A DNA stretch of 30,844 nt from an uncultured Lachnospiraceae bacterium (GTDB lineage: Bacteria > Bacillota > Clostridia > Lachnospirales > Lachnospiraceae): contig CAJUCK010000008.1 in the NCBI GenBank assembly GCA_910585395.1, positions 17,949-48,792 on the forward strand. The letters are read 5' to 3'. A program made the position numbers and the translations under genes. Positions 15,452 to 23,783 of this stretch are shown piece after piece (the first letter of the stretch is position 1; each line of letters opens with the position of its first letter). The notes beneath the pieces are model-generated. The model was not told the DNA's origin, ran no database searches, and saw only the letters and a program-made list of their open reading frames with translations.

Positions 15452-16693
15452 TTATTTCAAAAATTCCACTGCTGCTTTAAACTGGTCACAGTCAATATTT
15501 ACATCAAAAGTTCCTCCCAGAGCTGCTGTATAAGTATTGACGATGGCAAGTCCCAGTCCATTTCCGTCCGTCGTCCTGGATTCATCTCCACGGGCAAACC
15601 GTTCTACAATCTGCTCTTTTGTAAATTCCATCCGGTAACCTGCCGTATTTGTAACCTCAAAACATACTTTCTGCTGTCCTCCCTGGCAGGGCATTACCAT
15701 GGTCTTAAGAAAAATCCTAGTGTGCTCCTGGGAATATTTCAGAGCATTTTCCAGCAGATTTTGACAGATACGATACATATAACCACTGTCTGCCGTGAAT
15801 CCTGTGTCATCCTTTGCCAGAGATACGACCAATTCTCTATCACTCTGGATAATCCGGTCTTCCATATCCGCATATACCTGCTCAATAAGACGGTTCATTT
15901 CCAAAGGCTCTATTTTCAGCTCTACATTTCCACTGCTGGTCTTTGCCAGATCAAAAAGACTGTCAATCATCTCTTTTAGCTTCTGCGCTTTTCTGGACAG
16001 TACTTCCACATAATCGCCGACCACATCTGTCAGCTCTTCTTTTTTCATCAGCTCAATATAACCCACCATAGAAGTAAGAGGCGTTTTCAGATCGTGGCTG
16101 ACATTTGATATTAAATCTACTTTCATCTGTTCACTGCGCAGCGCGGTTTCCAGATTTTTCTTGTTAATCTTCTCCAGAGATTCCATATGCTCTTCCAGTT
16201 TCCGTTTCATAAACGACAAAACAACCACTTCGCATAAAATACCTTGAATCAGAACTGTTATCACCAGTACATATCCAGTACTTAAATTGGCATACTTCCA
16301 CATGTGGTCATAAATATACTTAAAATTCATAAGAGAAGCCCATAATGCCGCCAATTCTGCTGCCCCAAGAAACATTTGCTGTCTTTTCAGTTTGTGTTTC
16401 CATTCTTGATAGAATCCATCATGCCCAGGGTTCCACCTGCGGTTTTGGAAACGGAGACAGAAACTTACGATCCCCCAGATTCCAAATCCCAGAAAAAGGT
16501 TCATAACCCCCCCTTTTTTCAGCGTCTCTTCTGTAACAAGCCACCGTCCATGTAAAATATCATCAAACATAAACAGGGCGAAAATCGTAGAGACAATCCT
16601 CACAATCAGTCTGATTTCTTCCCGTCTCAGTATTCTTTGGATAATCTCTTTGCCGTTTTTCCAATGATCAGTATTTTTCCATTTTATAGCCAA
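15452..16693 (-). CDS. Sensor histidine kinase, VanS-like
   Basis: This is the membrane sensor of a two-component system. The only upstream start is a TTG at 16693 (413 residues), overlapping the regulator gene by 26 bp; the start is uncertain. Four membrane segments are likely (about 27-45, 62-81, 107-124 and 139-162), with only short loops outside, so there is no large extracellular sensor domain. A coiled region then leads to the HisKA motif NVSHDLKTPLTSM with H200 as phosphorylation site. The ATPase domain has the N box (QNLLENALKYS), an atypical F region (FARGDES) and the GNGLGLAIV glycine box. The ligand is unknown. VanS-like kinases often respond to envelope stress, which is inference here. 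Confidence 0.9.
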   Translation of the reverse strand: MAIKWKNTDHWKNGKEIIQRILRREEIRLIVRIVSTIFALFMFDDILHGRWLVTEETLKKGGVMNLFLGFGIWGIVSFCLRFQNRRWNPGHDGFYQEWKHKLKRQQMFLGAAELAALWASLMNFKYIYDHMWKYANLSTGYVLVITVLIQGILCEVVVLSFMKRKLEEHMESLEKINKKNLETALRSEQMKVDLISNVSHDLKTPLTSMVGYIELMKKEELTDVVGDYVEVLSRKAQKLKEMIDSLFDLAKTSSGNVELKIEPLEMNRLIEQVYADMEDRIIQSDRELVVSLAKDDTGFTADSGYMYRICQNLLENALKYSQEHTRIFLKTMVMPCQGGQQKVCFEVTNTAGYRMEFTKEQIVERFARGDESRTTDGNGLGLAIVNTYTAALGGTFDVNIDCDQFKAAVEFLK

Positions 16694-17372
16694 TGCCCCA
16701 CACCACCTTTATATACTTTGGATTTTTTGTATCGATTTCAATTTTTTCTCTGATATGGCGGATATGTACCATCACCGTATTTTCCACAGCTCCTGTGGCA
16801 AGTTCTTTCCAGACCTTTTCATAGATTTTTTCTGCTGAAAATACCTGGCCTGGGTGTTCCATCATCAGCTCTAAAATCTTATACTCGGTAGCAGTAAGCT
16901 TCACTTCTGCACCGTCTACAATTGCTTTTTTCGTGCGTTTATCCAATACCACACCACCGTTCACAAGCTGCTGTTCTTCTGCCTTGGGTGCACTGCCGCC
17001 CCAGGTATGATAGCGCCGGAGCTGGGCGGCCACTCTTGCCGTAAGCTCCGCTGGATTATAGGGCTTTTCCACATAGTCGTCTGCTCCCATCACAAGTCCG
17101 GATACCTTATCGCTCTCCTGGTTTTTTGCCGACAGAATTATCACCGGAATCTGATTGTTTTCCCTGATTTTCATCAATGCAGACAAACCGTTCAGCCTTG
17201 GCATCATCACATCCAAAAGAATTAAATCCACCTGATTTTCTCTGAGCACGTCTAATGCTTCTATCCCATCATATGCTTTTAGAACCCGGTACCCCTCATA
17301 CTCCAGCAGTTTGCCCAGAGAGAATACGATTTCCTTGTTGTCATCCACCACCAGAATTGTCTGTTGTTCCAT
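16668..17372 (-). CDS. Response regulator, OmpR/VanR family
   Basis: This is a 234-residue transcriptional regulator. The receiver domain (about residues 5-118) has the acidic pair D10/D11, phospho-acceptor D54 in LLDVMMP, S81 in ILSAK and K103 in VEKPYNPAEL. The C-terminal winged-helix domain (about 140-232) has KLTATEYKILELMMEHPGQV and the recognition region ENTVMVHIRHIREKI. The family binds tandem direct repeats. A pair of CTTAAA repeats 11 bp apart (17443 and 17454) lies directly upstream of its promoter, which suggests autoregulation. It is the first gene of the pair and overlaps the kinase by 26 bp. Targets cannot be read from sequence. Confidence 0.94.
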   Translation of the reverse strand: MEQQTILVVDDNKEIVFSLGKLLEYEGYRVLKAYDGIEALDVLRENQVDLILLDVMMPRLNGLSALMKIRENNQIPVIILSAKNQESDKVSGLVMGADDYVEKPYNPAELTARVAAQLRRYHTWGGSAPKAEEQQLVNGGVVLDKRTKKAIVDGAEVKLTATEYKILELMMEHPGQVFSAEKIYEKVWKELATGAVENTVMVHIRHIREKIEIDTKNPKYIKVVWGIGYKMEKY

Positions 17373-17406
17373 GTCCTTTCTCTCCTTATTTTTTTACTCT
17401 GCCATT

Positions 17407-17435
17407 ATAATAAGGATTTCAAAAATAAAACTCAA
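17407..17435 (-). promoter_or_regulatory. Promoter of the two-component operon
   Basis: Minus strand: TTGAGT (17430-17435), a 17-base spacer and TATTAT (17407-17412), with an overlapping TATAAT three bases on. It lies about 35 bases before the regulator ATG. Confidence 0.55.
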
Positions 17436-17440
17436 GAAAA

Positions 17441-17460
17441 TTCTTAAATATTCCTTAAAA
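17441..17460 (-). promoter_or_regulatory. Candidate response-regulator binding repeats
   Basis: Two copies of CTTAAA on the plus strand (17443-17448 and 17454-17459), each in a TTC(C)TTAAA context, repeat with an 11-bp period immediately upstream of the -35. OmpR-family regulators bind such one-turn direct repeats, so this is a plausible autoregulatory site. It is inferred. Confidence 0.4.
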
Positions 17461-17469
17461 ATTGCACAT

Positions 17470-17501
17470 AAAAAGCGGTACAGCCCCAATGGCTATACCG
17501 C
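17470..17501 (-). terminator. Terminator of efp
   Basis: The arms GCGGTA-C-AGCC (17475-17485) and GGCT-A-TACCGC (17491-17501) form a stem with one mismatch and a 5-base loop. On the minus strand it is followed by TTTTTATG. It lies 20 bases after the efp stop and before the promoter region of the divergently spaced two-component operon. Confidence 0.8.
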
Positions 17502-17520
17502 AACCTTTTATTCTCTGCTC

Positions 17521-18078
17521 TTATACTCTCGATAAATATTCCCCTGTTCTGGTATCAATCTTAATCACATCTTCCTGTTCCACAAACAGCGGAACATAAA
17601 CAGTAGCCCCTGTCTCCACCACTGCCGGTTTTGTTGCTCCAGTAGCTGTATCACCTTTGAAACCTGGCTCCGTATCTGTGATCTTCAATTCTACAAACAG
17701 AGGCGGTTCTACTGCAAACACACTGCCATTGTGGGAACACATCTTTACCATCTCATTCTCTTTGACAAACTTCAGTGCATCGCCAATCGCCTCTGCGTCC
17801 AATGCAATCTGTTCATAAGTTTCAACATCCATAAAATGAAAAAGATCTCCATCAGAATACAAATACTGCATGTCCGCCCTATCAATACGTGCCTGGGGGC
17901 ATTTCTCAGTGGGACGGAACGTCTTCTCCACGACGCCGCCGTTCTTGATATTTTTTAATTTGGTCCGGACAAACGCTGCACCCTTTCCTGGTTTTACATG
18001 CTGAAATTCAATAATCTGGTAAATATTATTATCTAATTCAATGGTAATACCGTTTCTGAAATCTCCTGCTGAAATCAT
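17521..18078 (-). CDS. efp: Translation elongation factor P
   Basis: EF-P binds the ribosome between the P and E sites and relieves stalling at polyproline stretches. The 185-residue product has the three-barrel EF-P layout: a KOW-like N-domain starting MISAGDFRNG, the loop KPGKGAAF with K32 at the tip that contacts the tRNA acceptor end, the central domain with MQYLYSDGDLFHFMD, and the C-terminal domain with VVETGATVYVPLFVEQED, TRTGEYLSRV. A perfect AAGGAGG precedes the ATG. Whether K32 carries a modification cannot be told. A promoter in the end of rpiB and a terminator downstream make it a single-gene unit. Confidence 0.97.
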   Translation of the reverse strand: MISAGDFRNGITIELDNNIYQIIEFQHVKPGKGAAFVRTKLKNIKNGGVVEKTFRPTEKCPQARIDRADMQYLYSDGDLFHFMDVETYEQIALDAEAIGDALKFVKENEMVKMCSHNGSVFAVEPPLFVELKITDTEPGFKGDTATGATKPAVVETGATVYVPLFVEQEDVIKIDTRTGEYLSRV

Positions 18079-18131
18079 TCAAACTTCCTCCTTAAACTAT
18101 GGCTTGGGCCAATTGCCCGCATACTTTTCTC

Positions 18132-18160
18132 ATTCTATACTATAATGGAAGAATTTTCAA
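18132..18160 (-). promoter_or_regulatory. Promoter of efp
   Basis: Minus strand: TTGAAA (18155-18160), a 17-base spacer and TAGAAT (18132-18137), overlapping the last codons of rpiB. The leader is about 48 bases. Confidence 0.55.
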
Positions 18161-18600
18161 CCTTTTTCTTCAATCTCATGAATCATGTCTACCCTTGTCT
18201 GATGCCTTCCGCCCATGAACTCTGCTTCCAAATACGCCTTCACGATATCCTTTGCCTGCTCATTTCCTACAATCCTTGCCCCAAAGGCAATAATATTTGC
18301 ATTGTTATGTTCTCTAATCAAATGAGCCGTTGTGGTATCAGAACATACACCGCACCGTATCCCTTTAATCTTATTGGCTGCCAGTGAAATCCCGACACCT
18401 GTGCCACAGATAAGAATGCCGCAGTCTGCTTCCCCTGCTGCCACTGCACGTCCTACTTTCTCTCCATATATCGGATAATGGCAGCTCTCTGTGCCGTCCG
18501 TCCCCAGATTCACTACCTCATGCCCAAGACTTTTTACATACTCCATCACTTCCATTTTCAAATCAACTGCTGTGTGGTCATTTCCAATTGCTACCTTCAT
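18157..18600 (-). CDS. rpiB: Ribose-5-phosphate isomerase B
   Basis: RpiB interconverts ribose-5-phosphate and ribulose-5-phosphate in the pentose phosphate pathway; close relatives act on allose or galactose phosphates. The 147 residues are the usual length. GNDHTAVDLK at the N-terminus holds the conserved D8 and H9. The active-site cysteine is C65 in CGTGVGISLAANK. HNNANIIAFGARI and the C-terminal HQTRVDMI segment are family blocks. GGAGG lies seven bases before the ATG. About 195 bp separate it from yqeG, with a weak promoter candidate. The combination of motifs is diagnostic. Confidence 0.95.
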   Translation of the reverse strand: MKVAIGNDHTAVDLKMEVMEYVKSLGHEVVNLGTDGTESCHYPIYGEKVGRAVAAGEADCGILICGTGVGISLAANKIKGIRCGVCSDTTTAHLIREHNNANIIAFGARIVGNEQAKDIVKAYLEAEFMGGRHQTRVDMIHEIEEKG

Positions 18601-18709
18601 CTCATTTACCTCCGTTTTCTGGTTCTTTAAAATTCTGCCCTTTTCATGTACGTCTCATAAAATTTTCTCTGTTTACTCTCTGCTTCACCAGGCATCGTGT
18701 CAGCCTGAA

Positions 18710-18737
18710 ATTATATCCATAAAGCAGGGATCAATAA
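18710..18737 (-). promoter_or_regulatory. Weak promoter candidate upstream of rpiB
   Basis: Minus strand: TTATTG (18732-18737), a 16-base spacer and a perfect TATAAT (18710-18715). The -35 is poor. The predicted leader of about 100 bases would contain a 22-codon frame with no ribosome-binding site, which I did not call. Confidence 0.35.
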
Positions 18738-18795
18738 CATCCTCTGCCATGCGGCCTTTTTGACAATTGATTCCTCTTATTCTTCTCCCTGTACT

Positions 18796-19305
18796 CTAAT
18801 CCTTCTCCTTCTTTTTCTTTCTGGTATAAAAAAATAATACTATTTTCTCCAGATACCGCTTTAGTACGATCTGAATCTCTTCTTTGGGGTGAATAGGCTT
18901 CGTCAGTATCGTCCGGATTCCAGCGCGGTTAGCGCCATATACATCTGTAAAAATCTGATCTCCCACAAACAGAGTATTTTTCTGATTGGTTCCCATCAGT
19001 CTCATGGCACGCTCATAACCGATCATTTTGGGCTTTCCTGCCTTAAAAATATACTGTACCTGCACCACGTCATTGAACATCTTTACCCTGGGCTCTTTAT
19101 TGTTGGATAAGAGACAGCACTGATATCCCAAATCCTTCAAATGGACAAACAGCTTTCTGGCACGTTCATCTGCTGGCGCTCCATGAGGAACCAGCGTGTT
19201 GTCCACATCAAAAATAATCCCCCGGTATCCTTCCGCGTACAGCCGGTCAAACTCAATCTGATAGGCTGAATCAAGATATTCATCGGGATAAAAATTTTTT
19301 AACAT
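18796..19305 (-). CDS. yqeG: YqeG family HAD-type phosphatase
   Basis: This is a predicted HAD-superfamily phosphatase of the YqeG (HAD-IIIA) group; the natural substrate is unknown. The ATG at 19305 (AGGAG nine bases upstream) gives 169 residues and the family opening MLKNFYPDEY. A TTG at 19326 would add seven residues and is less likely. The nucleophile motif FDVDNTLVPHG carries D33 and D35. Motif II is LLSNN, the motif III lysine lies in KAGKPK, and motif IV is FVGDQIFTDVYGANRAGI. The C-terminus is very basic (TRKKKKEKD). It follows nrdR with a spacing of 27 bp, so the two are probably cotranscribed. Confidence 0.93.
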   Translation of the reverse strand: MLKNFYPDEYLDSAYQIEFDRLYAEGYRGIIFDVDNTLVPHGAPADERARKLFVHLKDLGYQCCLLSNNKEPRVKMFNDVVQVQYIFKAGKPKMIGYERAMRLMGTNQKNTLFVGDQIFTDVYGANRAGIRTILTKPIHPKEEIQIVLKRYLEKIVLFFYTRKKKKEKD

Positions 19306-19332
19306 TCTCTCAATCTCCTGAAACAAATTCTC

Positions 19333-19785
19333 TTAATTGTCCAGCATTTTCTTCAGCTCATCCATAAAGGTGTTTACATCTTTAAATTCCCGGTATACAG
19401 ATGCAAAACGGACATACGCCACCGGATCTAATTCCTGAAGGCGGTTCATAACGATTTCCCCAATCTTAGAGCTTAAAATCTCTCTTTCCTCTTTGTTGAA
19501 AATATCCACCTCAACTTCATCCACCAGCTGGTCAATCTGCGCAGCAGACACCGGACGCTTATGGCATGCTCTTAAAATTCCTGCCTCAAGTTTTGAGCGG
19601 TCATACTGCTCTCTGTTATCATCTTTTTTAATAACGATCAATGGAATCGTTTCCACTTTCTCATAGGTAGTAAAACGCTTCTGGCATTCATCACAGAGGC
19701 GGCGCCTCCGAATAGAATTATTATCATCTGCGGGCCTGGAATCAATCACTCTGGTATTGTCACTATTACAAAATGGACATTTCAT
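19333..19785 (-). CDS. nrdR: Transcriptional repressor NrdR
   Basis: NrdR senses dATP/ATP and represses ribonucleotide reductase genes. The ATG at 19785 is chosen because AAGGAGG lies just upstream and because MKCPFCNSDNTRVIDSR is the universal NrdR start; the open frame runs 71 codons further upstream by chance. The product has 150 residues. The zinc ribbon uses C3, C6, C31 and C34, followed by the ATP-cone domain (about residues 47-137; TIPLIVIKKDDNREQYDRSK). Its promoter at 19829-19856 resembles the scfA promoter closely. No NrdR box (paired 16-bp repeats) was recognised in the window. Confidence 0.97.
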   Translation of the reverse strand: MKCPFCNSDNTRVIDSRPADDNNSIRRRRLCDECQKRFTTYEKVETIPLIVIKKDDNREQYDRSKLEAGILRACHKRPVSAAQIDQLVDEVEVDIFNKEEREILSSKIGEIVMNRLQELDPVAYVRFASVYREFKDVNTFMDELKKMLDN

Positions 19786-19828
19786 AGAAAATCCTCCTTG
19801 GTACAGATCTTCGAAATACTTTAACTTT

Positions 19829-19856
19829 ATACTAGCATATTTCCATTTAAATGCAA
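19829..19856 (-). promoter_or_regulatory. Promoter of nrdR
   Basis: Minus strand: TTGCAT (19851-19856), a 16-base spacer ending in TGC, then TAGTAT (19829-19834). It lies in the gap between the helicase-nuclease stop and nrdR, so nrdR-yqeG need not depend on the disrupted gene upstream. The region 19836-19862 is 23/27 identical to the scfA promoter block. Confidence 0.55.
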
Positions 19857-19892
19857 AGTATTTTCGCATATTCTCGTAAAAAGAAGCATTTC

Positions 19893-22800
19893 TCAATGTT
19901 TTGCAGAAAAGAAATCTATCAGTATTTCCTTTATATAATGATATCTCCTGGCATAGCAGCTTTCCACACTTATCATCTGTAAACCTAATGTTCTGCATAA
20001 TTCCTGCTTCTGATTCCGGCGATACCTTATAATCTCTTCTTCTATATGTTCTCTGCCATTAAGTTCAATGGCAAGCACTGGAAGCTGCTGCTGTCCCTGC
20101 TGCTCATACACCACAAAATCAAGCTTTTCTGAGTCAAACAAACTGCTGTCACTGGCATGTTCTTTCAAGACCTCTGAGAGTTCTACTTCCCTGCGAACCT
20201 GAAATCGGTTTTGCGACAGCCAGATATTTTCCAGTCCATGGGTAAGATTTTTGAGAAACGCCTCTTCTGTGGCAGTGGTAAAAGGTTTCACTCCCAGGGC
20301 TCTGGAATTAGCTTTTTTCTGCGTCACCTGGGATTCCCCATTCATCCTGGCATACTGCACCAGCTCATACAAATCATCTTCTCCATCTCCCTGGTGAAGA
20401 TATTCAAGGCTTGCCAGATCGGACAGAATAATCAGCTTTTCTTTCGCCCTGGAAGTGGCGACATTAATCAGTTCTTTATTGTTTTTCAGCCATTCATACG
20501 TCCCTGCCTGCGTCTGTTTTGTGACTGCCGTGGAAAAAAGCACAATATCTTTTTCATCTCCCTGAAAGGCATGAACTGTCCCGCAGTCAACATTCGTAAT
20601 CTCTGCCTTCCTCACTGCTTCCTCCAAAAGCTTCCTTTGATTTACGAAGGGTGTAATAACTCCTATCGTCTTATCACGGTTCTTTGCAGCATATGCCATA
20701 ATTTCTTCTACCTCGGCAGGAGCCGTATTTTTTCCATTACTCTGGCTGTCTTTCACATCAATAAGCAGCAGCGGCTCTTTCTCTTCACTTTGGGTTTTGA
20801 TGCAAAGCTTTTCATTGTAATATTTCTTGTTATTAAAACCGATAATTTTCTCATGGCAGCGGTAATGATAGTGAAGAAGAATTTCATCACTCACGGCGTC
20901 GCAGGCTAAAAACGTTTTATAGATCGAATTTTTCCGATAATCATATTCATCGGAAATGCCATACCGCTTCCTCAATTTCTGGTTTACCATTTCTTCAAGC
21001 TGAATTACAGGATTTAACTGCTGAGGATCTCCCACCATCATCAAACTGCTCCCCCGTATAATTGGGACCAGGGATACTGCCGTATTACACTGGCTTGCCT
21101 CGTCCATTATCACCATGTCAAACATAGGAGCCGGTTCACCCAGCTTATGTGCAGAGATACAAGTAGTGGCCACAATGGGGAAAATTTCCTGCAGTTTCTT
21201 GATATTCTCCTTCTTACTCAGATATTTAGCAAACTCCTCCAGCCTTCCTTTTTTATCCACCCTCTGTATGATCTTCTTCAAGTCCTTATGTCTTGGAGCA
21301 TCCAGCTGAAGTATAATACAGGTACTTCTTCCATTCCTCCTGATTTTCCTCTAAAAGGGCAAATGCTTCTTCCTCTGTAATATCTCCTGTCTTCTCAATT
21401 CTGTGCTTTATCTGCTCCATCTGCCTCCCTTGCAGATCTGCCTGAAAGGGCAGCATTTGCAAAGAAATTTTCTTTTCATTCTCAAATTCCAGCATTCGGC
21501 TGATAGTTTCTTGTCTCTCTTCTAAATCCAGTCTCTCTTCATATCTTCTCAGCAGGTTTGACAATCTTCTTGCCCTTTGGATTCTGTCGTCTTTATTTCT
21601 GTCCAATGTGGATTCATAAACTTGAATTTTCTGGGTTTGTCCATACAAATATTCCATCTGTACCAAAGCTTCCTGCATTTTTTCACTGCTGCCGAGTCTC
21701 AGAACGGGAAAGGGAATGGTTCTGCCTTGATATTTCATTCCTTGAAGTTTTTCTACCACACCGTTGACAGGGTGGTTATTATAAGAGACAAACAATACTG
21801 TTTTCTCATTGAAAAAAGCTGTCACAATGGTATTGATGATGGTACTTGTTTTGCCGGTTCCCGGCGGCCCCTGAATATATGCCACTGGATATTTCATGGC
21901 ATTATTGATGGCTAGAAGCTGATCAAGATTCACCTTCTGATCTGTCAGTACCACCGGATAAGCCTTTCTGCGGACAGGCCTGCTTACCATTTCTCCAAAA
22001 AAAGCATGGAGGGGAGCTGTTACCTGCTGCTTCTGATACATGTCTATGACAGCTTCATATTCTTTGTGCAGATCCAGTATGATATCCATACCCAGCCCTA
22101 TCATATAAGGCATATCGTCCACACTCAGCGCCTGTCGGTTATGATTGGTAATACATTCCTTGATTTTTTCCTGATTCTGTTCAAAATCTCTCAAAAGTTC
22201 ATATTCTTCTGCGTCCAGATATTTGCGCACATTTTGTTTCATGCCATCCAAAGTATATTCCGTACAAATCACAATCTCATCGTCTGGGCGCAGAACTCTT
22301 TTCTTTACATCGAGCTTGAGCTTACGGTAAGCAAGGACATAAAGTCCCTGCGGGGTATAAATACTCAAAACATTCATGGCAAGCTGCTGGAGTCTGAGCT
22401 TTCCGCCTTTTTCTCTTTTTTCTTTTGCCTGATACTGAAAATTCTTTACGATCATACAGAATTGTTCTTCATTTAAATGATATTCTTCTCCGCGGAAACT
22501 TTCCCGGTCCAGATACCGTATCAGCTCAAAATCTGAGTAATATGGAACTGTGTCCATACGGCTGCACATTTCCAGATAATTCAATATTTTCAGATTTACG
22601 GTATGATCAAACAATCCTTTATATTTATGGGGGTTCAGATAAATGTCCTCAACCAGACGCTGGTTTACCTGGCAATAGGAGCCTTCCACAATATGGGAAG
22701 ATAAAATGGAATCAATATAAATCAGCTCAAACGTTTCTGTGGTATATCTTCCAAGATGCAGTCCTTCTACCTTCAGCGTGCGCTTTAGCGGATTTACTTC

Positions 22801-22911
22801 GTAAATCCCAATCCAGTATCTTGAAATCTGTTCTTCCTTATTCCGATACTCAATACTGAGCCATTTTCCTTCATGGACAGCTCTGAAAATATCCCGGCAA
22901 ACACTGTTCAT
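19893..22911 (-). pseudogene. UPF1-like SF1 helicase with WYL-like N-terminus and DUF2726-like nuclease C-terminus, frameshifted
   Basis: One gene of about 1,000 codons is split into two frames: 22911-21286 (541 codons) and 21281-19893. The N-terminal part (about residues 5-75) resembles a WYL domain (AVHEGKWLSIEYRN). Walker A GPPGTGKT is at 348-355, with motif Ia after it. The second frame holds DEAS (motif II), GDPQQLNPV (III), HYRC (IV), GTVHAFQGDEKDIV (V) and NVATSRAKEK (VI), a full UPF1/DNA2-type set. Its last ~80 residues (KLDFVVYE, then LAIELNGREH) look like a PD-(D/E)XK nuclease of the DUF2726 kind. Frames switch at 21304-21312: codons up to YYTSA are in one, LQLDAPRHKDLKK onward in the other. 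GAGGTG precedes the start. It lies between ylmC and nrdR and may be a defence gene. A sequencing error is possible. Confidence 0.8.
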
Positions 22912-22951
22912 TCTCTTTCACCTCATGTCTTATCTTCTGTACCCTGCCGCT

Positions 22952-23197
22952 TTATCTATGCTCTGGCTCTGGGATTTCCACCAGAATGATATCTGGTCCT
23001 ACTCTCACTACCTGTTTCCAGGGAATCAGAATTTCACTTCCTTTGCCAAAAATGCCCCAGACCCTTCCACAGCCTGGAATAATCAGCGCCAGCACCATTC
23101 CGGTACAGACGTCAATATCAACGTCTGCCACAAATCCAAGACATTTGCAGTTGCAGACATTGATGACTTCCTTTTCTCTCAGTTCACACAAACGCAT
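22952..23197 (-). CDS. YlmC/YmxH family sporulation protein (PRC-barrel)
   Basis: This is a small PRC-barrel protein of 81 residues, starting MRLCELREKEVINV and containing CKCLGFVADVDIDVCTG, GKGSEILIPWKQVVRVGPDIILVE, as in the YlmC/YmxH family of spore-forming Firmicutes. Its exact role in sporulation is not settled. GGGAGG lies six bases before the ATG. The helicase-nuclease gene starts 40 bp downstream and nrdR follows that. In many Clostridia this gene sits next to nrdR, as I recall, so the large gene between them looks like an insertion. Confidence 0.9.
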   Translation of the reverse strand: MRLCELREKEVINVCNCKCLGFVADVDIDVCTGMVLALIIPGCGRVWGIFGKGSEILIPWKQVVRVGPDIILVEIPEPEHR

Positions 23198-23275
23198 GGC
23201 TTTCCTCCCGGATTATGTAGTCGGGAACAGCATTATCACTCCAACGGATACATGTCAGAGTCATAACATGTAATA

Positions 23276-23308
23276 ATCCCTCTGCATTATTATATGCTGC
23301 AGAGGGAT
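23276..23308 (-). terminator. Hairpin downstream of the DUF1667 gene, possible operon terminator
   Basis: Perfect 11-bp arms ATCCCTCTGCA (23276-23286) and its complement (23298-23308) enclose an 11-base A/T-rich loop. On the minus strand it is followed by TATTACATG, only weakly T-rich. It lies about 110 bp after the last gene of the glycerol operon and before ylmC, so it is the best candidate terminator there. It could be another structured element. Confidence 0.45.
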
Positions 23309-23418
23309 ACTGTGACATTATGCAGAAGTTCTGATAAAGATTTTACATTGCCGACAGTAAAAGTTCAGCTAAACATGACCGTTGCACATATAGAATAGCG
23401 CAGTCCCTTTTTATCTTA

Positions 23419-23781
23419 TCAGCATAAAACATTCCGGGTAGCCACCACCTCCACACCTGTGTCTGCCGCATTACTGACAATCACATCACCGATGTGGACT
23501 GGAGCCTGTACTTTTATTCCTTTCAGAACTTCTATTACCTCAAAAATTTTTTCTTTTGGAATATCCTCTTTTGTCTTAACGGAAACCACCTTTTGCTTTC
23601 CCCCTTCCACCATCACAGAACTTGTAACAATCCTGGTGGGATTGGTGATCTCTTTTCTTGCATAAACTTCCCCCCTCCTGCAGGTATTTCCAGTGACCTT
23701 TAACGATTGTCCCTGATCTGTCTTTACCGTAAGAGAACAGCCCATGGGGCAGCCAATACAAATTAATTCCCTTGTTTCCAT
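23419..23781 (-). CDS. DUF1667 domain-containing protein
   Basis: A 120-residue protein starting METRELICIGCPMGCSLTV. The N-terminal cysteines (CIGCPMGC at about 8-15, and a CRRGEVYA cysteine at about 34) could bind an iron-sulfur cluster. DUF1667 proteins in Clostridia accompany glycerol-3-phosphate dehydrogenase and GlpK genes, and the present neighbours fit. It is plausibly a small electron-transfer or assembly partner of the two flavoproteins upstream, which is inference. The ATG lies 2 bp after the preceding stop, with GGAGG inside the end of that gene, so translation is coupled. It is the last gene of the block. Confidence 0.92.
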   Translation of the reverse strand: METRELICIGCPMGCSLTVKTDQGQSLKVTGNTCRRGEVYARKEITNPTRIVTSSVMVEGGKQKVVSVKTKEDIPKEKIFEVIEVLKGIKVQAPVHIGDVIVSNAADTGVEVVATRNVLC

Positions 23782-23783
23782 TT

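Noticed and set aside
18627..18695. A 22-codon minus-strand frame upstream of rpiB (MPGEAESKQRK...)
   Set aside because: No ribosome-binding site and no recognised peptide; too short to support without conservation data.
19786..19998. The upstream extension of the nrdR frame
   Set aside because: It precedes the perfect ribosome-binding site, covers the promoter and adds residues absent from all NrdR proteins I know.
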